Assembly: GCA_031285645.1 (NCBI GenBank)
Contig: JAITVU010000377.1
Coordinates: 1-6,270, forward strand
Length of the DNA stretch: 6,270 nucleotides
Direction of reading: 5' to 3'
DNA from: Oscillospiraceae bacterium
GTDB taxonomy: Bacteria > Bacillota > Clostridia > Oscillospirales > Ruminococcaceae
The notes below the pieces were generated by a model, which saw nothing but the letters and a program-made list of their open reading frames with translations, did no database searches and was not told the DNA's origin. Positions 1 through 3,876 of this stretch are shown here, piece after piece (the stretch's first letter is position 1; the number at the start of each line of letters is the position of its first letter). Made by a program: the position numbers and the translations under genes.

Positions 1-1
1 C

Positions 2-223
2 CTCTGGGCCATGGAAGGGACCTGTTTCGCCGAGACGCCCGAGTCCGGTCCGGCTGAGGTGATAGAAAACCCGGAGGTCAAGTCCGCCTTTTTGGAAGCG
101 TCCAATGTCGAAGTTACAGTTGAGATGACAAGGCTGATTGAAGCGCAGAAGGCGTTCAGTTTCAACTCCAAAATGATACAGACGGCGGATGAAGTGGAGC
201 AGATCATCAATACGCTCAGGTAA
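2..223 (+). CDS. flgG: Flagellar basal-body rod protein, FlgG type (C-terminal end, 5' truncated by window)
   Basis: This is the last 73 codons of a gene that begins before the window; the frame opens at base 2 (L-W-A-M-E-G) and stops with TAA at 221-223. The end has the conserved C-terminal signature of the FlgE/FlgF/FlgG rod-hook family: LEASNVEVTVEM, then RLIEAQKAF, then NSKMIQTADEV. In this family that segment is a helix that packs with its N-terminal partner to build the rod or hook tube outside the cytoplasmic membrane. The IQTADE block is closest to FlgG, the distal rod protein, but the paralogue FlgF shares it, so the choice between them is an inference. The ATG at base 11 is internal and not the start. 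A 50-bp gap separates it from the FapA gene downstream on the same strand, and no terminator is visible between them, so the two are probably co-transcribed. Confidence 0.8.
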   Translation, partial: LWAMEGTCFAETPESGPAEVIENPEVKSAFLEASNVEVTVEMTRLIEAQKAFSFNSKMIQTADEVEQIINTLR

Positions 224-273
224 AACGCGGCTGGCTGTAATGAGACACACTGACAAATTGAGGAGGCGGATTC

Positions 274-1794
274 ATGGATAAGGGCAATTTCGACGCGGAA
301 ACCGTGCAGCCGGAACAGACGGAGGCACAAGGCGACGTCACTGAGATGGAAGAAGAGCCCGAACCGCCTCAAAAGCCGATATTATCGCTCCGGGTATCCT
401 CAGATATATTGGAACTGGAGCTTGAGCTCCAGCGGTCGGGGACGGAGACACTCAACCCCGTTTACGAAGATGTGATACAGGCTGTCACGGATTACGGCGT
501 CGTGCACGGCGTTGATGAGGCGCAGATCAGGGGGATATGCGAAGACCCTAAATTCAATCTCCCTTATATTATCGCGCGGGGTCAGGCAGCCGCGACCGGC
601 GCGGACGGCTACAACGAGTATCTGATCGAGACCGAGCGGGATTTAAAGCCGAAGCTGCGTCCCGACGGCACGGTCGACTACAGGGATTTGGGTTTTACAC
701 AGAATGTCAATCAGGGACAGGTTCTGTGTAATATCCATGCCGCGCAAAAAGGCGCTGACGGCATGGATGTATACGGCAATGTGCTGGAGGGCCGGTATGG
801 CCGGGAACCGGCCAATGTCGTCGGCAAGAACACGGAGCTGAGCGAAGATAAAACGCAGCTGATCGCCAGCGTCGCCGGCAATGCGGAAGTGGTCAAGGGC
901 ATCGTCAATATTATTGAATTGCTCCGGATCAACGGCAATGTGGATAATTCCACGGGCGACCTCAATTTTGTTGGTGATATCCAGATTAATGGCGATATCC
1001 TGTCCGGATTCAAGGTGTCGTCAAAAGGGAACATATTTGTCAGGGGCACGGTTGAGGGCGCCGTTATTGAGGCGGATGGCGATATCGTCGTCAATGAGGG
1101 GATCAACGGTATGAACCGCGGGTCCGTCATAGCGGGCGGCAATATCAAATGTAAATATATTCAGAGCTGTTTTATCAAGTCCGGCGCGACCATATACGCG
1201 GATTCCATTATGTACTGCATGATAGAGTGTGAGGGTAATGTGGAACTGGGCGGAAAGCGCGGTGTTTTGATCGGCGGCAGGGCGTCTGTCTCTAAAGTTT
1301 TAAAGGCCAAGACCATTGGAACGGATTCTCATATAGCCACATATCTGTCGATGAGCAATACGGATCATCTCCAGAAGGAGTTGGTTGAGCTTCAAAAGCA
1401 AATGACTCACTTTGAAGCCGAGGAACTTAAGCTGACGCAAATATTCAATCGATTCAGCGAACTGAAATCACAGGGGCGCCTGACGCCCGACATGGAAGCG
1501 ACGCTCAATATGGTTGGCAACAATCAGGCCCAGCTCGCGGCCAACAAGCAGCTTGTCGCCGACCGGACGGAAAAAGTCCGCCAGCAACAGCTCGAAATGA
1601 GCAGGAGCAGCAACAGCTATATTGAGTGCTCGGGCAGAATCCACGCGGGTGTGCAGATTTCTTTCGGACCGCTCGTGATGATGGTTCAGCAGAGCTTTGT
1701 CTTCAGCCGGGTCTCAGTGGCGAAAGAGGAAATTATGATAACGCCTCTGGGCGGCGGCGCGGGCGCGCCCGCCGACACAACTGAAAATCAATAA
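274..1794 (+). CDS. fapA: FapA / DUF342 family protein (flagellar-associated, polymerising beta-helix plus coiled coil)
   Basis: A complete 506-residue gene. The ATG start is fixed by AGGAGG at 261-266, seven bases upstream. Residues 1-36 are acidic and rich in Glu and Pro. Residues of about 40-215 form the N-terminal DUF342 region, including the segment QNVNQGQVLC. Residues of about 219-345 show short Gly/Asn/Asp-rich beta repeats (NGNVDNSTGDLNFVGDI, ADGDIVVNEGINGMNRGSVI, AGGNIKCKYI), as expected of a right-handed parallel beta-helix. Residues of about 364-445 are a charged, Leu/Gln/Glu-rich coiled coil, followed by a short beta C-terminus ending in a Gly/Ala-rich tail. Family knowledge: the Vibrio vulnificus relative FapA is needed for flagellation, and many Firmicutes keep a DUF342 gene among flagellar genes; the molecular role is poorly defined. 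Its position right after a rod gene supports a flagellar role. Translation ends at three in-frame stops in a row (TAA TAA TAG, 1792-1800). There is no signal peptide or membrane helix, so a cytoplasmic location is inferred. Confidence 0.85.
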   Translation: MDKGNFDAETVQPEQTEAQGDVTEMEEEPEPPQKPILSLRVSSDILELELELQRSGTETLNPVYEDVIQAVTDYGVVHGVDEAQIRGICEDPKFNLPYIIARGQAAATGADGYNEYLIETERDLKPKLRPDGTVDYRDLGFTQNVNQGQVLCNIHAAQKGADGMDVYGNVLEGRYGREPANVVGKNTELSEDKTQLIASVAGNAEVVKGIVNIIELLRINGNVDNSTGDLNFVGDIQINGDILSGFKVSSKGNIFVRGTVEGAVIEADGDIVVNEGINGMNRGSVIAGGNIKCKYIQSCFIKSGATIYADSIMYCMIECEGNVELGGKRGVLIGGRASVSKVLKAKTIGTDSHIATYLSMSNTDHLQKELVELQKQMTHFEAEELKLTQIFNRFSELKSQGRLTPDMEATLNMVGNNQAQLAANKQLVADRTEKVRQQQLEMSRSSNSYIECSGRIHAGVQISFGPLVMMVQQSFVFSRVSVAKEEIMITPLGGGAGAPADTTENQ

Positions 1795-1807
1795 TAATAG
1801 AAGAGGT

Positions 1808-1851
1808 AAAAAGGCAGGATTAAAACAAATGTGTTTTGATCCTGCCTTTTT
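1808..1851. terminator. Bidirectional Rho-independent terminator shared by fapA and spoIIQ
   Basis: The left arm 1808-1827 pairs with 1832-1851 around a four-base loop (AATG). The stem is 20 bp with only one G-T wobble (1821/1838). Its GC-rich core is GGCAGGAT/ATCCTGCC, and the outer A5/T5 arms provide a T run after the stem on both strands. It lies 14 bp after the fapA stop and 7 bp after the end of the minus-strand M23 gene, so one hairpin can end both converging transcripts. Confidence 0.92.
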
Positions 1852-1858
1852 ATTTATA

Positions 1859-2611
1859 CTATTCGCTTTTGGCCACAATGCTCAGGGGATCAATCCAGGC
1901 GCCCTTGTCCTTCATGGCAAAGTGGAGATGAGGATTCTCGGACATTTCGCAGGGGATGCCCTCAATTGTGCCGATAACCTGTTTGGCCAGAATGGCCTCG
2001 CCCACTTTGACGGGGACAATTTCGCTCAGCCCGCAGTAAATGCTTTGTTTGCCGTCGATATGGTCTATGGCAATGACGGTGCCCCACAGGGAATCTTTGC
2101 GGACCTCGGTGACGGTGCCGTCGGCCACGGCGTAGACACTGTCGCCCTTTGCTGCCGCAAGGTCGACGCCGTCGTGTGTGCGCCAATCATTCAAAGTGGT
2201 GTTTTTCACCAGTTCGCCGTTTGAGTATTGGTTGAGAATATCACCCTTTACCGGCAAGGCGTAAACCAAACTTGACGATGTTTGCGGCGCCTGAGCAGGT
2301 ATCAATGGCTCTTCTTGCTTTGACTGCTCCTCGGATGATGATGACGGCTTTACAGATGAGGAGGACGATGCCGATACCTTGGGAATATCGGGCAGCTTTT
2401 TTTCGACCTCCTCTAAAGTAGGGAACTCGCTGAATGATGTATCATTTTTGATAATTTGGCTGTTTGAGTCTTCAATCCCTGTGATTGTGCGGTCGACCGC
2501 CATCCATGTGGCGAGACCGGCGCCGACAAGGCATACCGCAATTGCCGCATAAAAACCCTTGGATGACATAAATTTGCTGAATTTACCTCTCTTGAATTTG
2601 AACTTGCTCAT
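1859..2611 (-). CDS. spoIIQ: SpoIIQ-like membrane-anchored M23/LytM endopeptidase (stage II sporulation)
   Basis: A 250-residue protein from the ATG at 2611-2609. This start is preferred over an upstream in-frame ATG at 2650 because GGAGGTG (2628-2622) lies just ahead of it and inside the longer reading frame. A Lys/Arg-rich cytoplasmic N-terminus (residues 1-18) precedes one membrane helix (about 19-39). A Ser/Glu/Pro-rich linker (to about 120) leads to a C-terminal LytM domain. The zinc and catalytic residues of M23 peptidases are present: the HxxxD motif H146-D150 (THDGVDLA) and the HxH motif H228/H230 (NPHLHF). Family knowledge: SpoIIQ is made in the forespore and binds SpoIIIAH across the septum to drive engulfment and form a channel. 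The Bacillus subtilis protein has lost a catalytic His, whereas clostridial forms usually keep the site, as here. The short N-terminus, single helix and the block TLNDWRTHDGVD fit SpoIIQ better than a general cell-wall M23 enzyme, but an M23 peptidase of other role cannot be excluded. Confidence 0.8.
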   Translation of the reverse strand: MSKFKFKRGKFSKFMSSKGFYAAIAVCLVGAGLATWMAVDRTITGIEDSNSQIIKNDTSFSEFPTLEEVEKKLPDIPKVSASSSSSVKPSSSSEEQSKQEEPLIPAQAPQTSSSLVYALPVKGDILNQYSNGELVKNTTLNDWRTHDGVDLAAAKGDSVYAVADGTVTEVRKDSLWGTVIAIDHIDGKQSIYCGLSEIVPVKVGEAILAKQVIGTIEGIPCEMSENPHLHFAMKDKGAWIDPLSIVAKSE

Positions 2612-2621
2612 AGTGTCAATG

Positions 2622-2628
2622 CACCTCC
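2622..2628 (-). promoter_or_regulatory. Ribosome binding site that sets the spoIIQ start
   Basis: GGAGGTG on the minus strand is a perfect 7-base match to the 16S rRNA anti-Shine-Dalgarno sequence. It ends 10 bases before the ATG at 2611, a slightly long but workable spacing. No other strong site lies ahead of the upstream ATG at 2650, so the MSKFKFK start is chosen. Confidence 0.8.
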
Positions 2629-2633
2629 GATAG

Positions 2634-2663
2634 TAGTTTGAACATCTCATTGCCGGTTTATGC
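2634..2663 (-). promoter_or_regulatory. Possible forespore sigma (SigG/SigF-type) promoter for spoIIQ
   Basis: On the minus strand GCATA (2663-2659) is followed by exactly 18 bases and then CAAACTA (2640-2634). The first matches the shared SigF/SigG -35 (GYATA or GNATR). The second differs at one fixed position from the SigG -10 (CATNNTA), and the 18-base spacer is the SigG one. Against it: transcription would begin near 2627, inside the RBS, leaving almost no leader. In Bacillus spoIIQ is transcribed by SigF. This is a pattern match only. Confidence 0.33.
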
Positions 2664-2681
2664 CTCTAAAACCGGTTTTTT
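2653..2681 (+). terminator. Terminator-like hairpin on the plus strand, in the tauE-spoIIQ gap
   Basis: CCGGTTT (2653-2659) pairs with AAACCGG (2669-2675) around a 9-base loop, followed by TTTTTT (2676-2681) on the plus strand. The orientation is opposite to both flanking genes. On the minus strand the hairpin has no T tract, so it should not be an efficient terminator of the transporter transcript. It includes a perfect 12-bp palindrome, AAAACCGGTTTT (2668-2679). It may end antisense transcription entering from the spoIIQ side. Confidence 0.5.
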
Positions 2682-2690
2682 CCATAAAAT

Positions 2691-3083
2691 TTACTGCTTT
2701 GATATATTTTTGGAGTCACCGCTTTTTTTCGGTTTGGACAGGAGCTCCCTGATACCGATAATGAGCAGGAAGACGCCAAAAAATTTTGAAAGAATATCCG
2801 ACTCCAATAACATTGCCAGCCTGGAGCCAAAATATACGCCAATAATACCCAATAATACACATTTTAAGGACATCTTCCATTTTATGAGGCCTTTTTTAGC
2901 GTGAATAAAGATGGCGACCAGGGCAATAGGAATAAAAAAAACAAGATTAATTCCCTGTGCCTCCTGTTGATTCATGCCCATAAATGCTGTAAGATAGATG
3001 AGGAGAATGCCGCCGCCTCCCATGCCCAGCGCGCTGAGGGCCGCGCAGAAAAAGGAGACAAGCCCGTCGATAAGCCATGTCAT
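2691..3083 (-). CDS. TauE/SafE (TSUP) family permease, half-length subunit B
   Basis: A 130-residue hydrophobic protein that starts at an ATG overlapping the TGA of the preceding gene (ATGA, 3083-3080). A longer frame to 3143 would run into that gene and is not preferred. Four membrane helices are expected, at about residues 3-19, 23-34 plus 47-61, 73-92 and 100-114. A glycine motif GMGGGG (20-25) follows the first helix, and a second conserved segment, EAQGINLVFFIP (41-52), follows it. The C-terminal tail is Lys/Ser-rich. Full TauE/SafE proteins are about 250 residues with two such four-helix repeats, so this is one repeat. Members export sulfite, sulfoacetate or other organic anions; the substrate cannot be told here. 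The only Shine-Dalgarno-like sequence ahead is a weak GGAAAG, so translation probably depends on coupling to the upstream half. Confidence 0.82.
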   Translation of the reverse strand: MTWLIDGLVSFFCAALSALGMGGGGILLIYLTAFMGMNQQEAQGINLVFFIPIALVAIFIHAKKGLIKWKMSLKCVLLGIIGVYFGSRLAMLLESDILSKFFGVFLLIIGIRELLSKPKKSGDSKNISKQ

Positions 3084-3439
3084 CGCAGCAACAGCTTTCC
3101 GGCTGAGAATATGATAACGGCGCCAAAGATCCGCCTCAGCCATATGGCTTTAAGCCTGGGCAGCAGCCATCCCCCCAGAATGGCGCCCAGAAGGCCGCCC
3201 GGTAAATAAGGCAGCGCCTGTGTCACTTTGAAAGTATCGGCGCTCAGGTAGAGAAAGCCGGACATGATCGCGAGCGGCAAAATGAGCGATATTGATGTCG
3301 CGTGGGCCTCGTCCTCGTCAAGCCCCATGCCGCGCAGCATGGGTACGGCGATCATACCGCCGCCGGAACCGAAGAACCCGTTCAGAAAGCCGGTGACGAG
3401 GCCAAGCCCATGGACGAACAGATTTTTTGTTTTTTTCAT
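3080..3439 (-). CDS. TauE/SafE (TSUP) family permease, half-length subunit A
   Basis: A 119-residue membrane protein from the ATG at 3439 (MKKTKNLF). The frame is open slightly further to a TTG at 3451, but a purine-rich GGGGG at 3448-3444, five bases before the ATG, favours the ATG. The N-terminal helix leads into the family's glycine signature, GFFGSGGGMIAVPML (residues 21-35, GSGGG at 24-28), and then DEDEAHATSISLILP (41-55), the typical TauE/SafE segment after the first hairpin. Two more hydrophobic segments, rich in Gly, follow at about 77-93 and 101-117. It is the first half of a two-gene transporter whose second half overlaps it by four bases. The two probably assemble as a heterodimer equal to one full-length permease. 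The substrate is unknown. Confidence 0.82.
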   Translation of the reverse strand: MKKTKNLFVHGLGLVTGFLNGFFGSGGGMIAVPMLRGMGLDEDEAHATSISLILPLAIMSGFLYLSADTFKVTQALPYLPGGLLGAILGGWLLPRLKAIWLRRIFGAVIIFSAGKLLLR

Positions 3440-3455
3440 ATGCGCCCCCAAGTCA

Positions 3456-3484
3456 TGTATATGGTGTGATTATGCGGCTGTAAA
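3456..3484 (-). promoter_or_regulatory. Candidate SigA-type promoter for the TauE/SafE pair
   Basis: On the minus strand TTTACA (3484-3479, five of six matches to TTGACA) and TATACA (3461-3456, four of six matches to TATAAT) are separated by 17 bases. Transcription would start near 3449, giving a leader of only about ten bases before the ATG at 3439. The region is AT-rich, so chance matches are likely. Confidence 0.35.
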
Positions 3485-3603
3485 TAATATTTTATTCAGG
3501 ATCATCCGCGTTAAAAGAGTTTTTTATTTTACTGACAACACGGAACTCAATGAACCACCCCGCTGCGGGCAGCGCGGTGTTCTACCTCTTGGTTCATATA
3601 AAT

Positions 3604-3620
3604 ACATGTTTGAAACATGT
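3604..3620. repeat. Perfect 17-base palindrome (8+1+8)
   Basis: ACATGTTT, then G, then AAACATGT: an exact inverted repeat about a single central base. It can act as one arm of the surrounding three-way junction (7-bp stem, TGA loop) or as a dimeric-repressor operator. The sequence cannot decide between these. Confidence 0.6.
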
Positions 3621-3788
3621 GAGTTCTGGCCGGGGCGCATTGCAGCCCATACGGCTGCCGCCGCGTCAACGGAACCGGGTATTAAGACCGCCCGCATCTG
3701 TAAAATAGCGTATTTCATGATTGAAAACGCCAAATGCGTCAAGAATTACAGGGTGGAACAGGGCCGCGCTTCCTGCGCTTCTGTTTAT

Positions 3789-3817
3789 TTGGCTGACATT
3801 GCGGCAATTTGTATTGT
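3789..3817 (+). promoter_or_regulatory. Weak candidate SigA promoter ahead of the YfhO gene
   Basis: TTGGCT (3789-3794) and TATTGT (3812-3817) are separated by 17 bases, each matching four of six consensus positions. Transcription would begin near 3824, inside the terminator's left arm, so a transcript from here would lose the terminator fold and read into the YfhO gene. Confidence 0.25.
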
Positions 3818-3820
3818 GAT

Positions 3821-3848
3821 GTCGGGCGCCTGTCGCCCCGGCTTTTTT
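3821..3848 (+). terminator. Intrinsic terminator or attenuator just upstream of the YfhO gene
   Basis: GTCGGGCG (3821-3828) pairs with CGCCCCGGC (3834-3842) with one bulged C and one G-T pair, giving eight base pairs around the loop CCTGT. TTTTTT (3843-3848) follows. The stop-strand context is plus only. The first three bases of its left arm are also the end of hairpin 3795-3823, so the two folds compete slightly. It ends 28 bases before the TTG start at 3877. Confidence 0.7.
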
Positions 3849-3861
3849 AACTACTCAGGGT

Positions 3862-3868
3862 AAAGGAG
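3862..3868 (+). promoter_or_regulatory. Ribosome binding site that sets a TTG start
   Basis: AAAGGAG lies eight bases before TTG at 3877. This frame is closed upstream by TGA at 3817-3819 with no other start codon between. The first in-frame ATG (4018) would remove the first membrane helix, so TTG is chosen. Confidence 0.82.
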
Positions 3869-3876
3869 CGTTATAT

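Larger units (their letters stand above)
3541..3848 (+). ncRNA. Candidate structured RNA or leader with three-way junction and terminator
   Basis: Successive inverted repeats fill this stretch. The outer stem CGGAACTC/GAGTTCTG (3541-3548 with 3621-3628, one G-T) encloses two arms. One is ATGAACC/GGTTCAT (3550-3556 with 3591-3597), capped by the GC-rich hairpin 3557-3578. The other is hairpin 3604-3620. After the junction come GCAGCC/GGCTGC (3642-3647 with 3653-3658), a 9-bp hairpin with one bulged A (3708-3730), CAGGG/TCCTG (3759-3763 with 3771-3775), hairpin 3795-3823, and an intrinsic terminator with T6 (3821-3848). The terminator gives the plus strand as the likely sense. It could be a free small RNA of about 300 bases or the 5' leader of the YfhO gene, which starts 29 bases later. 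No known RNA family is recognised and no clear promoter was found upstream of 3541. The pairings were found by eye. Confidence 0.35.
3440..3876. other. Gap of 437 bp between divergent genes; structured, no convincing protein gene
   Basis: The right part of this gap holds a chain of predicted hairpins and a plus-strand terminator; the left part (3440-3540) is AT-rich and holds the candidate transporter promoter. Frames stay open on both strands here: a plus frame to 3863, and a minus frame 3742-3524 that could start at TTG and ends in YEPRGRTPRCPQRGG. Neither has a good RBS, family resemblance or hydrophobic pattern. The plus frame also runs antisense through a transporter gene. They are therefore not called as genes. 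Confidence 0.6.

Noticed and set aside
711..1148. 145-codon minus-strand open frame inside fapA
   Set aside because: It lies wholly antisense to a well-supported gene, is rich in Ser, Pro, Leu and Ile as expected from antisense of beta-repeat codons, and has no family resemblance.
1829..2224. 131-codon plus-strand open frame starting in the terminator
   Set aside because: It is antisense to the LytM domain, its start lies within the terminator loop, and it has no RBS.
2648..2656. SigF -10-like GGCAATGAG on the minus strand
   Set aside because: No GYATA element lies 14-17 bases upstream, and two of the fixed -10 positions do not match.
3557..3597. tRNA T-arm-like GGTTCATATA next to a GC-rich stem
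   Set aside because: No acceptor stem, anticodon arm or D-arm can be arranged around it.
3524..3742. 72-codon minus-strand frame ending in YEPRGRTPRCPQRGG
   Set aside because: It starts at TTG without a good RBS, and its C-terminal half is simply the translated three-way junction. I cannot exclude a small gene, but the support is too weak.
3750..3768. AGGGTGGAAC, then GCCGCG, resembling the T-box riboswitch motif AGGGTGGNACCGCG
   Set aside because: A four-base insertion interrupts the motif, there is no stem I with specifier loop upstream, the terminator arm does not pair with it, and the downstream gene is not an aminoacyl-tRNA synthetase or amino-acid gene.
3264..3863. 199-codon plus-strand open frame across the gap
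   Set aside because: Its first third is antisense to a TauE/SafE gene, it ends in the RBS of the YfhO gene, it crosses all the hairpins including a terminator, and its translation is Cys-rich and unlike any family I know.
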